From NCBI RefSeq assembly GCF_003863365.1, contig NZ_RQXT01000023.1, forward strand, positions 1 through 64,000: DNA of 64,000 nt. The letters run 5' to 3'. Positions within the stretch are counted from its first letter, which is position 1. Each line of letters starts with the position of its first letter. Source of the DNA: Mesorhizobium tamadayense (GTDB taxonomy: Bacteria; Pseudomonadota; Alphaproteobacteria; Rhizobiales; Rhizobiaceae). The notes under the pieces are model-generated. The model saw only the letters and a list, made by a program, of their open reading frames with translations, had not been told where the DNA came from and made no database searches. The position numbers and the translations under genes were made by a program. Below, piece after piece: positions 17,879-25,928 of the stretch.

Positions 17879-18113
17879 GCGTATTGCACGAAGCGGGTTA
17901 GATATATCGAGTTCTTCAAGAATCCACGCGCGCCGTTGCGATGGCCCAATCGCTCCTCCGCCAGAACGTCCGCGTAGGTGCATTACTTGGCAGGCGACCC
18001 TTGGATGACCTGATCATTTCGGGGCTTTCTGCACCAAGGCGATCGAGACATATCGACCATTGTCGAAAACCTTGCTTGGTGGAAAACTCACGATCTCAGC
18101 AAGGGAGGCCAAC

Positions 18114-18302
18114 ATGCCTAATAGTTTCAAGACCGGAGACGTCGTCAGGCTGAAGTCCGGAGGCCCGCTGATGACCGTCAGCGACGGCGCGGCCTCGGGC
18201 ACCTATCTGTGTCACTGGTTCAACCGTGAGGGCGACGTCTGGACCCCGCAACATGCCGGCTTCAAGCCGGAGCAGCTGGTCGTGGTGGAGCGCCCGGAAT
18301 AA
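18114..18302 (+). CDS. YodC-like DUF2158 protein
   Basis: A 62-residue cytoplasmic protein of the DUF2158 family. The pattern FKTGDVVRLKSGGPLMTV followed by a Trp-rich strand (YLCHWFNREGDVW) and a final FKPEQL is diagnostic. The function of the family is unknown. The open frame extends 54 bp upstream, but ATG 18114 has the RBS 'aagggagg' at a proper distance and gives the family start. It stands alone between the pilin gene and the EF-hand gene. Confidence 0.85.
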   Translation: MPNSFKTGDVVRLKSGGPLMTVSDGAASGTYLCHWFNREGDVWTPQHAGFKPEQLVVVERPE

Positions 18303-18450
18303 GTCTCGACGGTTTCGGGGCATTCGGCCCGGCTCGCCGGTACGGGGGCCCCAATGCCTCGCAAAAGCGACCGACGGATTTCTCTCGTCACTGCGTTTAA
18401 CGGCTGAAGCGCGGCCGCCAATGGGCCGCGCCAACCGGAGACGAGACAGC

Positions 18451-18882
18451 ATGATCCGCCGTTCGATATTTGTCGTTGCCCTTGGCCTGCAGACCGCCGC
18501 CGCGGCCGCCCAGACAGCGGCACCGACCCCTGCCCCCGCGCCGACGACGCCGAGTGCCGCGGCTCCCTCCGCCGCAAAGCCCGGCATCACGCTGGAAAAA
18601 TTCGAAGTGCGCCGGGAAAAGGCGTTCATGCGAGCCGACACCGAAGGCGACGGCAAGGTCAGCCTCGCCGAGTGGACGGCTCTCCAGACCCAGCGCAAGG
18701 CCAAGGGCGACCCGGCCAGATCCTTCGCGCGCATGGACGCCAACAAGGACGGGTTCGTCGACAAGTCCGAGCTTGACCCCTTCCTCGCCAAGCGCTTCGC
18801 CAGGCTCGACAAGAATGGCGACGGCGTGCTCGGCGCCGACGAGAGGCCGGGCCACAAAACCGCTCCCAATCGGGAGCAATGA
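18451..18882 (+). CDS. Secreted EF-hand calcium-binding protein
   Basis: A 143-residue protein with a Sec signal peptide (about 1-21) and an Ala/Pro/Thr-rich linker. Three EF-hand loops follow, starting at Asp63 (DTEGDGKVSLAE), Asp96 (DANKDGFVDKSE) and Asp120 (DKNGDGVLGADE), each with the expected acidic residues. It should bind calcium in the periplasm. It lies 45 bp upstream of the ECF sigma gene on the same strand and may act as a sensor or target of that system; this is inference from position. Confidence 0.85.
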   Translation: MIRRSIFVVALGLQTAAAAAQTAAPTPAPAPTTPSAAAPSAAKPGITLEKFEVRREKAFMRADTEGDGKVSLAEWTALQTQRKAKGDPARSFARMDANKDGFVDKSELDPFLAKRFARLDKNGDGVLGADERPGHKTAPNREQ

Positions 18883-18927
18883 CCGAGAGGTTATGCAGCA
18901 CGATGATCATTGGGAGCGCCCAGGCTG

Positions 18928-19470
18928 ATGGGCGCCGATCCGGACGAGGAACTGGTCCGGCGCATCAGCGCCGGCGACCAAGCCGCCGTGCAGGCGATGG
19001 TGGCGCGCAAGCTGCCGCGCGTGCTTTCGCTCGCCACCCGCATGCTTGGCGACGCTGCCGAGGCAGAGGACGTCGTCCAAGAGACCTTCGTGCGCATCTG
19101 GCGCCATGCAGCGGGATGGCGTCAGGGGCAGGCGCGTTTCGACACCTGGATCCACCGGGTGACGCTCAACCTCTGCTACGACCGGCTGCGGCGGCGGCGC
19201 GAATGGACGACGGACGAACTGCCGGAGGTGGCCGATTCGGCACCGCTTCCCGATGCCCTTCCCGGGGACGAAGGCCGGCGCGTCCAGCAGGCGCTGCAGC
19301 GCATCGCGCCGCGCCAGCGCGAGGCGATCGTGCTCGTCTATTATCAGGAGATGTCCAACATCGAGGCCGCCGGCGCCATGCAGGTCAGCGTCGATGCGCT
19401 GGAAAGCCTGCTCGCGCGCGGCCGTCGCGCGCTGCAGGCCTTGCTCATCGGAGACAACGGCGATGACTGA
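18928..19470 (+). CDS. ECF-type RNA polymerase sigma factor
   Basis: A 180-residue sigma factor of the extracytoplasmic function group. Region 2 has the core-binding pattern AEAEDVVQETFVRIWRHA (about residues 45-62). Region 4 has a helix-turn-helix around REAIVLVYYQEMSNIEAAGAM (about 130-150), with ARGRRAL near the end. An in-frame TTG at 18910 would add six residues; ATG 18928 fits the family better. It is followed 75 bp later by a probable membrane anti-sigma factor and then a periplasmic sensor, the CnrH-CnrY-CnrX type of order. Confidence 0.93.
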   Translation: MGADPDEELVRRISAGDQAAVQAMVARKLPRVLSLATRMLGDAAEAEDVVQETFVRIWRHAAGWRQGQARFDTWIHRVTLNLCYDRLRRRREWTTDELPEVADSAPLPDALPGDEGRRVQQALQRIAPRQREAIVLVYYQEMSNIEAAGAMQVSVDALESLLARGRRALQALLIGDNGDD

Positions 19471-19544
19471 GACAGCGAAGGCATTGCCAGCTTTGTGGTT
19501 GAAGGCGTGGGGGGCCACGTCAAGACCGTGGACGGGGGAACGAG

Positions 19545-19994
19545 ATGGCTGAGAACCGGAAGACAGCCGACACGCCGATGGATGCCCGGCGCTTCGCCGC
19601 GCTGGCGGACGCTTACGGCAGCGCCTTGTATCGCTGGCCGCGGGCCGAGCAGGCCGCCGCCACGCTTTTTGCACAAAGCAAAGAGGGCCGCGCCATCCTC
19701 GATCGCGCCGGCAGGCTCGATGCCATCCTCGACCGTCATCACGTCGAAGCCCCAAGCCGGATGCTGCATGGCGAGATTATCGCACGGGCCACGACGCAGA
19801 TCAGGCAGGGACGGCATCGCCGGCTCTGGTGGCTGGGCATCGGGCTTGCGGGCGCTGGCCTCGCCGGCGCCGTGGCCGGGCTGGCGCTGGTCACCGTCGT
19901 CACTCCGGACGCTCCGTCCGACCAATATGTGATGGATGCCAACGCAACGTCGTTCGGCGATGCCGGTCCCGACGCCGACACGGAGGACCTATGA
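19545..19994 (+). CDS. Probable single-pass membrane anti-sigma factor
   Basis: A 149-residue protein. The cytoplasmic N-terminal part (about 1-92) is helical and would hold the sigma factor. One membrane helix (about 94-118, LWWLGIGLAGAGLAGAVAG) and a short acidic periplasmic tail follow. I do not recognise a named anti-sigma domain; the call rests on topology and on position between an ECF sigma gene and a periplasmic sensor gene. The stop overlaps the next start as ATGA. The sigma frame and this gene are separated by 74 bp without a credible gene. Confidence 0.65.
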   Translation: MAENRKTADTPMDARRFAALADAYGSALYRWPRAEQAAATLFAQSKEGRAILDRAGRLDAILDRHHVEAPSRMLHGEIIARATTQIRQGRHRRLWWLGIGLAGAGLAGAVAGLALVTVVTPDAPSDQYVMDANATSFGDAGPDADTEDL

Positions 19995-20437
19995 ACGCTC
20001 GTCTTTTCGCGGCATCGCTGGTGCTTAACGTCTTCCTGATCGGCGCCGTTGCCGGCGGCGCCGGCTGGCTGATCGGCCGTTCCGGAATGGGCTATTCGCT
20101 GGAATCGGCCGGCGGGCAGCTGCCCGCCAACGACCGCAAGGCATTCCGCCAGGCGCTGCGCGAGGTTCGTCGCGAGTCCCGCGCGGTCATCCTCGACGGG
20201 CAGCAGGCACGGCGCGAGGCCGCCAACCTTCTGCAGCAGCCAACGCTGGACGCGAACGCTCTGGCCGCCGCGTTGGAGCGGGCGCGCAATGCCGACGCCA
20301 CCATCCGCAGCCGGCTGGAACAGCGCATCGTCGAATTCGCGGCGTCGAGCTCGCCGGCGGACCGTAAGCTGCTGGCCGACGCCTTGCTGCGCCATGTCGG
20401 CAGGCAGCGGCTGATCTCACCAAAAAAAACACCCTGA
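19991..20437 (+). CDS. Periplasmic heavy-metal-sensor-like protein (CnrX/Spy type)
   Basis: A 148-residue protein with an N-terminal membrane anchor (about 7-29). A long alpha-helical periplasmic part follows, rich in Arg, Ala and Glu (ALREVRRESRAVILDGQQARREAANLL). The fold matches the Metal_resist/CnrX-Spy family, whose members sense metals or unfolded proteins and release an ECF sigma factor. His and Met residues usual for metal binding are few here, so the signal may not be a metal. It overlaps the anti-sigma gene by 4 bp. Confidence 0.75.
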   Translation: MNARLFAASLVLNVFLIGAVAGGAGWLIGRSGMGYSLESAGGQLPANDRKAFRQALREVRRESRAVILDGQQARREAANLLQQPTLDANALAAALERARNADATIRSRLEQRIVEFAASSSPADRKLLADALLRHVGRQRLISPKKTP

Positions 20438-20544
20438 CCAGCGACGGAAACCGCCGGCCGGTTCCGTTCAAGGAAAAGAGGGACAGGCCTGCCGCGAGAA
20501 TGCGGGCAGGTTGGTTTCAATCTCGAGAGACTTCGGGAGTATCC

Positions 20545-20829
20545 ATGAACGGTCTGACGAAATATTCGCTCGCTGCCGCCCTCGCCATCGGCGGGACGGT
20601 CGCGGCAAGCGCTGCCTCGGCAATGCCGACCGCGCCGGTAGCTGCGCCTGCGATTGTCGAGCATGTGGCCTGGGGTTGCGGCCCCGGCTGGCACCCCAAT
20701 CGCTGGGGGCGCTGCGTGCCCAATCGCCGCGTGATCTATCCCGGCCATTACTATTGGGGCGGACCGCGCGTCCATATCGGTCCGGCCTGGCACCCCTGGC
20801 ATCGCTATCATCACTGGCGCCGCTGGTAA
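20545..20829 (+). CDS. GCG_CRPN-type small secreted protein (first copy)
   Basis: A 94-residue protein with a Sec signal peptide (cleavage near ASAM, residues 24-27). The GCG_CRPN motif is GCGPGWHPNRWGRCVPN (residues 44-60). A tail rich in His, Trp, Tyr and Pro (HPWHRYHHWRRW) could bind metal ions, but the family function is not known. A near match is encoded at 23998-24264, on the far side of the DUF1800-DUF1501 pair. ATG 20545 was chosen over an in-frame start 45 bp earlier because it begins the signal peptide. Confidence 0.82.
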   Translation: MNGLTKYSLAAALAIGGTVAASAASAMPTAPVAAPAIVEHVAWGCGPGWHPNRWGRCVPNRRVIYPGHYYWGGPRVHIGPAWHPWHRYHHWRRW

Positions 20830-20930
20830 GCCGCCGGCCGCTCTCACGATGCCGATGCCGGTGTCATGCGATCTTTCGCCTGTTAGGACATGCGCCGACG
20901 CGACCTGCGTCGGCCCCGACGGAGGCTGCG

Positions 20931-22379
20931 TTGGCACTATCCGTTTCAAATGCCGCTGCGCCCGATCCGGCGCTTGTCGCGCTCAACCGCTTCGGGCTCG
21001 GCGCGAGACCCAGTGACGAGCCCGGCAAGATCGCGGCCGACGCGCGCGGCTATCTCAAGGACGAGCTCAAGCGGCAGGATATCGCGCTCATCTCGGCCGA
21101 CGATCCGAGGAATGCCGGGTTGTTGGATAGCACCGCAGCGATCCAGGCCAGCATGGCTGCGAATGCGGAACGCAAGGCGGCGCGGGACGCTAAGGCGACG
21201 CCCGCCACGCAGCCTGCGGCAGACACTGCGGACAACCCGACCCACGCAAAGCCGGTCGTGCCGCCTGTCGAGGCCGATATCTACCGCGATGAAGCCCAAG
21301 CCCGCTTCGACAAAGCGCTCGGTGCCGCACCCGACTTTGTCGAACGGCTGGTCGGCTTCTGGTCGAACCATTTCTGCGTCTCGGTCGCCAAGGCCCAGAT
21401 CGTGCGGGCCAGCGCCGGCGCCTTCGAACGGGAAGCCGTCCGACCCTTCGTGCTCGGCCGCTTCGCCGACATGCTGCTGGCGGTCGAGCGTCACCCGGCG
21501 ATGCTGTTCTATCTCGACAACCGGCAGTCGATCGGGCCGGACTCCCGCGCCGGCAAGAGGCGCGGCCGCGGCCTCAACGAAAATCTCGCCCGCGAGATCC
21601 TGGAACTGCACACGCTCGGCGTCGGCAGCGGCTACGGCCAGGCCGACGTCACCAGCTTCGCCGGCATGCTGACCGGCTGGACGATGGCCGGGCGCGAAGG
21701 GCGGCTCGGCGAGCCCGGCAGCTTCGTATTCAACGCCAACGCGCATCAGCCGGGCGAGGTGACACTTCTCGGCAAGACCTATCCGGCCGGCGGCATGGGT
21801 CAGGCCGAGGCCGCGCTCAACGACATCGCCCGCCACCCGGCAACCGCGCGGCACATCGCCACCAAGCTCGCCCGCCACTTCCTTGCCGACGATCCGCCGG
21901 CGGCGGCGGTCGACCGCCTTGCCGAGGTCTTTGCCAAGACGGACGGCGACCTGCGCGCGCTGGCGCTTGCCCTGATCGACCTGCCGGAAGCCTGGTCGAT
22001 GCCGCTCGCCAAGCTGCGTTCGCCCTTCGATTATGTGGTGGCGGTCCGGCGAGCGATCGGCCCTGGCGCCGGCAACGAGCCGCAACGAACGCTTCGCTGG
22101 CTAAGGGCGCTGGGCGAGCCGCTCTGGCAACCGCCCGGGCCGAACGGCTTTTCCGACCGGACCGACAACTGGGCTTCGGCCGAAGGCCTGAAGACGCGCC
22201 TCGACATTGCCTGGCAAGCGGCGCGCCAGGCCGATGATGCCGCCAATCCCAACGACATGCTCGATGCGCTCGTCGGCGCCTCCGCCTCGGCCGAGACGCG
22301 CGAAGCGATCGCGCGCGCCGAATCCAAACAGCAGGGCCTGGCGCTGCTGCTGATGGCACCGGAATTCCAGCGCAGATAG
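20931..22379 (+). CDS. DUF1800 family protein
   Basis: A 482-residue protein of the DUF1800 family, usually encoded next to a DUF1501 gene, as here. Family features are ALNRFGLGARPSDEPGKI near the start, LVGFWSNHFCVS, RGLNENLAREILELHTLG and a final LLLMAPEFQRR. I find no signal peptide. The best start is TTG 20931, preceded by GGAGG; the frame has no stop upstream for 420 bp, but that part matches the GCG_CRPN gene in another frame. Biochemical role is unknown; it may be exported together with the Tat-dependent DUF1501 protein. Confidence 0.85.
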   Translation: MALSVSNAAAPDPALVALNRFGLGARPSDEPGKIAADARGYLKDELKRQDIALISADDPRNAGLLDSTAAIQASMAANAERKAARDAKATPATQPAADTADNPTHAKPVVPPVEADIYRDEAQARFDKALGAAPDFVERLVGFWSNHFCVSVAKAQIVRASAGAFEREAVRPFVLGRFADMLLAVERHPAMLFYLDNRQSIGPDSRAGKRRGRGLNENLAREILELHTLGVGSGYGQADVTSFAGMLTGWTMAGREGRLGEPGSFVFNANAHQPGEVTLLGKTYPAGGMGQAEAALNDIARHPATARHIATKLARHFLADDPPAAAVDRLAEVFAKTDGDLRALALALIDLPEAWSMPLAKLRSPFDYVVAVRRAIGPGAGNEPQRTLRWLRALGEPLWQPPGPNGFSDRTDNWASAEGLKTRLDIAWQAARQADDAANPNDMLDALVGASASAETREAIARAESKQQGLALLLMAPEFQRR

Positions 22380-22406
22380 TCCAATGTCGATCAGCGGAGA
22401 TGCGCC

Positions 22407-23645
22407 ATGAGCCTTCTTTGTGAAACTCCCAACCCGTCGCGCCGCACAGTTCTACTGACCGGCGGCGCGCTGTTCGCCTGGGCCTATCTGCCGCGCTTCG
22501 CGCGCGCCGCCGACAGACGCGACCCGCGCCTGATCGTCGTCGTGCTGCGCGGCGCGCTGGACGGGCTGTCGACGGTCGGTCCGTTCGGCGATCCCGACTA
22601 TGCCGGCCTGCATGGCGACATCGCGCTTTCGCTTTCAGGCCACAACGCAGCGCTGCCGCTCGACGGCTTCTTCGCGCTCAATCCGGCGATGCCGGCGTTT
22701 GCGCGCCTGTTCAAGGCCGGCCAGGCGGCGGTAGTGCACGCCGCCGCGACCGGCTATCGCGACCGCTCGCATTTCGACGGCCAGGACGGGCTGGAAAGCG
22801 GCCTGCCCGGCCCCGGCAACGCGACCACCGGCTGGCTCAACCGGGCGCTTGCCAGCCTGCCGGCAGGCGACAGGATAGCGAAGGCCGGCGGGCTGGCGGT
22901 CGGGCCGTCGACGCCGCTGGTGATCCGCGGTGCGGCACCCGTGATCGGCTGGGCGCCACAGGCGCTGCCGGCGCCGGGCGATGCGCTGGCGGAGCGTGTG
23001 ATCGACCTCTACAGCCATCGCGATCCGGTGCTGGCGGCAGCCCTGCAAAGAGGCCTCGACGCCGACCGGCTGGCGATGAGCGACCAGCTCGACACCAAGA
23101 CGACGAAGCCCAAAGGTGGCCTCGACAACGCCGCCGGCATGCGCCAATCCGCGCAAGGCGCGGCGAAGCTGATGGCGGCGGATGACGGGCCGCGCATCGC
23201 CGCACTCGCCTTCGACGGCTGGGATACGCATGTCAACGAAGGCGGCGCCACGGGGCGGCTCGCCAATCTGCTCGGCGGCCTCGACGGCGCCTTCGAGGAA
23301 TTTGAAAAAGGGCTCGGCGAACGCTGGAAGGGTACGGCGATCGTCGCCATCACCGAATTCGGCCGCACCGTCCGCATCAACGGCACGGTCGGCACCGATC
23401 ACGGCACCGGCACGGTGGTGCTGCTCGCCGGCGGCGCGATCAAAGGCGGCCGTATCATCGCCGACTGGCCCGGCCTGAGGCCGGCTCAGCTTTACGAAGG
23501 CCGCGACCTCGCGCCAACCAGCGATGTGCGCGCGGTGCTGAAGGGCCTGCTCGCCGACCAGTTCGGCCTGTCCGCCGCGGTGCTCGGCGACAAGGTGTTT
23601 CCGGACTCGGCGGCGGTGAAGCCGATGCGCGGCCTGGTGGTGTGA
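22407..23645 (+). CDS. DUF1501 family protein, Tat-exported
   Basis: A 412-residue protein of the DUF1501 family, related to the alkaline phosphatase/sulfatase fold. The N-terminus holds a twin-arginine signal (SRRTVLLTGG, Arg12-Arg13), ending near RAADRR. Family parts include LRGALDGLSTVGPFGDPDY, GYRDRSHFDGQDGLESG, AFDGWDTHVNEGG and TEFGRTVRINGTVGTDHG, which hold the Asp and His residues expected to bind metals. It starts 27 bp after the DUF1800 gene, so they form one transcription unit. Substrate is unknown. Confidence 0.87.
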   Translation: MSLLCETPNPSRRTVLLTGGALFAWAYLPRFARAADRRDPRLIVVVLRGALDGLSTVGPFGDPDYAGLHGDIALSLSGHNAALPLDGFFALNPAMPAFARLFKAGQAAVVHAAATGYRDRSHFDGQDGLESGLPGPGNATTGWLNRALASLPAGDRIAKAGGLAVGPSTPLVIRGAAPVIGWAPQALPAPGDALAERVIDLYSHRDPVLAAALQRGLDADRLAMSDQLDTKTTKPKGGLDNAAGMRQSAQGAAKLMAADDGPRIAALAFDGWDTHVNEGGATGRLANLLGGLDGAFEEFEKGLGERWKGTAIVAITEFGRTVRINGTVGTDHGTGTVVLLAGGAIKGGRIIADWPGLRPAQLYEGRDLAPTSDVRAVLKGLLADQFGLSAAVLGDKVFPDSAAVKPMRGLVV

Positions 23646-23720
23646 GCCCTGATTTTGTCCATCGGACAGGCCATCGCGACCTTCAATCCGGCCTATTTCC
23701 TGTCACCAAGCGCCTGTCAG

Positions 23721-23898
23721 TTCGTCATCCTATGGCGGAGCAAGGAGCGAAGCGACGCGGCGCATAGGATGCGATGCCGTGACTTCAAAGCGCTGCGACG
23801 GCGCAGAATTTTGCTCCGCTGCATTCTTCGGCAAAGGTCATGGCATGGATCCTTGGGTCTTCGCTCCGCTTCGCGTCACTGCGCCCAAGGATGACGAA
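23721..23898. repeat. Palindromic intergenic repeat, family A, copy 2
   Basis: This copy has the same parts as the copy at 1-171 but in reverse orientation: 'tcgtcatcctatggcggagcaagg' on the left, 'ggcatggatccttgggtctt' in the right half, and 'ccaaggatgacga' at the end. It lies between the converging DUF1501 and GCG_CRPN genes. The rest of the 352-bp gap (23646-23997) holds a terminator and nothing else I can see. Confidence 0.75.
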
Positions 23899-23955
23899 TC
23901 TGGGAGGCCGTCGCCAAATCCGACGTTTGTCTTGTGCGAGGAACTAAGCAAAACA

Positions 23956-23977
23956 CCCGCGCCGTTTCCGGCGCGGG
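23956..23977 (-). terminator. Terminator of the second GCG_CRPN gene
   Basis: A perfect 9-bp stem, CCCGCGCCG paired with CGGCGCGGG, with a 4-nt loop. On the minus strand it is followed by TGTTTTG. It lies 20 bp after the stop codon at 23998. Confidence 0.75.
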
Positions 23978-23997
23978 CGTCGGTCCCCTGAAAGCGA

Positions 23998-24264
23998 TCA
24001 CCGGCTCCAATAGCCGGGGTGCCAGCGGTGATGGTACCAGAAGCCGGGATGCCAGTGGCGCGCCGGCCGTATGATCACGCGGCGATTCGGCACGCATCTG
24101 CCCCGGCGGTTCGCGTGCCAGCCGGCACCGCAACGCCAGCCGACGGTTTCGACCGGCAGCGGCGCAGCACCCGGCTTCGCCATCGGCATGGCCTGCGCGC
24201 CGGCGCCGGACAGCATCAACGTCCCGGCGGCCAATGCGATGGGCAGAAAATATTTGATGAACAT
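23998..24264 (-). CDS. GCG_CRPN-type small secreted protein (second copy)
   Basis: An 88-residue secreted protein with a signal peptide ending near AQAMP (residues 22-27). Its motif RCGAGWHANRRGRCVPN (residues 44-60) aligns position by position with the first copy at 20545. The C-terminal tail is again rich in His, Trp and Tyr (HWHPGFWYHHRWHPGYW). It is on the opposite strand, converging on the DUF1501 gene. Function is unknown. Confidence 0.82.
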   Translation of the reverse strand: MFIKYFLPIALAAGTLMLSGAGAQAMPMAKPGAAPLPVETVGWRCGAGWHANRRGRCVPNRRVIIRPARHWHPGFWYHHRWHPGYWSR

Positions 24265-24350
24265 AAGGTTCGTCTCCGTGATTCATCCCTACTTCCGTGA
24301 AACGGAAGACAGGGTCGAAATCCGTCGGAGCGGGACGGGTCACGTCCTCG

Positions 24351-25928
24351 TTATCGGCCTTCGTCGAGCGTCGCAACGGTCTTCAGCGCGCCGTCGAGCA
24401 TGTCGCCTTGCTCGTCCTTCAGCGCCGCCTCGCGCAGGCGGCGGATCCAGTCGGCGGCGTCTTCGCGGCCCCTGAGCATGGCGAGCGCCGAGAGCACGCG
24501 ATCGAACTTCGACTGGGCGCGGGCGTGGGTGTCGCTGTAACCCTTGATCAGCCGGCGGCAGTTGAGGATTTCGGTGGCAAGCGCATAGTTTTCGCGCGCA
24601 TGGGCGAGCGCCAGTTCGTACCAGCGCTCCAGATGCGCGGTCTCGACCTTGTGGCGCAGCAGGCGGCGGCGCCAGCGGCGCAGGCCGCCGATGAACCACA
24701 GCATGGCGAAGCCGGTAAGACTGTCGGTGCGGATATGGCGGCCGCGGTTGATGCGGCGGTCGAGGAAGGCGGCGAGCTTCGGCCGGTTCTCGATATAGAG
24801 GCCAAGCCCCGCCGGCAGCGTGCCGCAGAATTCCTCGATGCGCGGATGGAAATATTCGGTCACCTGCAGGACCGAGCCTTCCTTGACGCCGACCTCCTTG
24901 CGCACCCGTTTGTCGCGGGTCGAGCGCGTCTTCAGATCGGCGACGCGGATCATGTCGTCATAGCACATGGCATTGGCGAGATGTTTCGCGGCAGCGATCG
25001 ACAGCGCATAGCCGTCCTCCGACCTATCCAGCGCTATCGCCCGGTCCAGCCTGTCGAGATATTCGCCGCCATAGGCGATGTCCTGGTAGTCGACGACCTT
25101 CTTCAGGCCGCGGAGCGCCATGTCGCGCACGGGCTCGGGCAGCGCCTCGACGCGGGCAGCGAGCTCGCGCCAGCCTTTCAGCAGGGTTTCCGGGCCACCA
25201 ACTTTCGCCGCTGAGCCGCCTTTGGAAGCGGCAAGTTCCACTGCCTTCTCGCCCCGTGGTGCGGCCGCGATGCCGCGCGCGCGATCATAGGCGGCGCCGA
25301 AGGCGGCGAGGCTGGCCTTGACGTCACGGCCGCCGGCACTGACAGCCTGCTCGTAGCTTTCGCGCGTGAACGGCAGCGCGTCGGAGCCGGCCAGCGCGCC
25401 AAGCAGGCTGGCCGAGATCATCGTGCCGTTCTCGGCGGCGATCTTTTCCATGTCGAAAGCGATGAAGCGCTTGGACGCCGCTTGCGCTGTTGCGTGCACC
25501 TTTTCGGACGATGCCCGACCATCGCCCGGCTCGATCTTTTCCGAGACGGCGGCGATGCGGTGCGAAGACGTAATCAGCGTCGTGCGCTCGGGCGTGACGA
25601 AGCCGCGGATGATGGCGCGGCCGGCTTCCATCAGCTCGGCGGCGATCAGGATGTCGACATCGCCCTGCGAGGGCGACAGCGCGAAGACCGGCAGCCGGCC
25701 GGTGTCGCGCGCCATCTCGATATAGTAGATCGTGGCGCCCGTGCGCTGCGCAACGCCGGCCACGGAAGTCGATTGCGCGATGTAGCCGCTGCGCTCGGCA
25801 ACGTCCGTGATCCAGTCGGCGAGCACGCCGCCGCCCTGGCCGCCGACGGCAAGCACGGCGAGTTTTATCACCCGCTCGTCATCAGAGGCGCCCGCCTTTG
25901 GGCGCAGTGCGGAGCTGTGGTCAGGCAT
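24351..25928 (-). CDS. iorB: Indolepyruvate ferredoxin oxidoreductase, beta subunit type, with DUF6537-like C-terminal part
   Basis: A 525-residue protein. The N-terminal third is the 2-oxoacid:ferredoxin oxidoreductase gamma-type domain (AVLAVGGQGGGVLADWI, then SVAGVAQRTGATIYYIEM), as in IorB. The long C-terminal part is an extra domain seen in proteobacterial IorB homologues. With IorA it would oxidatively decarboxylate arylpyruvates, such as indolepyruvate from tryptophan, to aryl-acetyl-CoA. The frame runs 207 bp further upstream, but ATG 25928 overlaps the iorA stop by 8 bp and begins just before the domain. It is last in the minus-strand operon. Confidence 0.85.
   Translation of the reverse strand: MPDHSSALRPKAGASDDERVIKLAVLAVGGQGGGVLADWITDVAERSGYIAQSTSVAGVAQRTGATIYYIEMARDTGRLPVFALSPSQGDVDILIAAELMEAGRAIIRGFVTPERTTLITSSHRIAAVSEKIEPGDGRASSEKVHATAQAASKRFIAFDMEKIAAENGTMISASLLGALAGSDALPFTRESYEQAVSAGGRDVKASLAAFGAAYDRARGIAAAPRGEKAVELAASKGGSAAKVGGPETLLKGWRELAARVEALPEPVRDMALRGLKKVVDYQDIAYGGEYLDRLDRAIALDRSEDGYALSIAAAKHLANAMCYDDMIRVADLKTRSTRDKRVRKEVGVKEGSVLQVTEYFHPRIEEFCGTLPAGLGLYIENRPKLAAFLDRRINRGRHIRTDSLTGFAMLWFIGGLRRWRRRLLRHKVETAHLERWYELALAHARENYALATEILNCRRLIKGYSDTHARAQSKFDRVLSALAMLRGREDAADWIRRLREAALKDEQGDMLDGALKTVATLDEGR

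Noticed and set aside
19463..19552. 29-codon open frame between the sigma factor and the anti-sigma gene
   Set aside because: Too short, no recognisable features, and it overlaps the ends of both neighbours.
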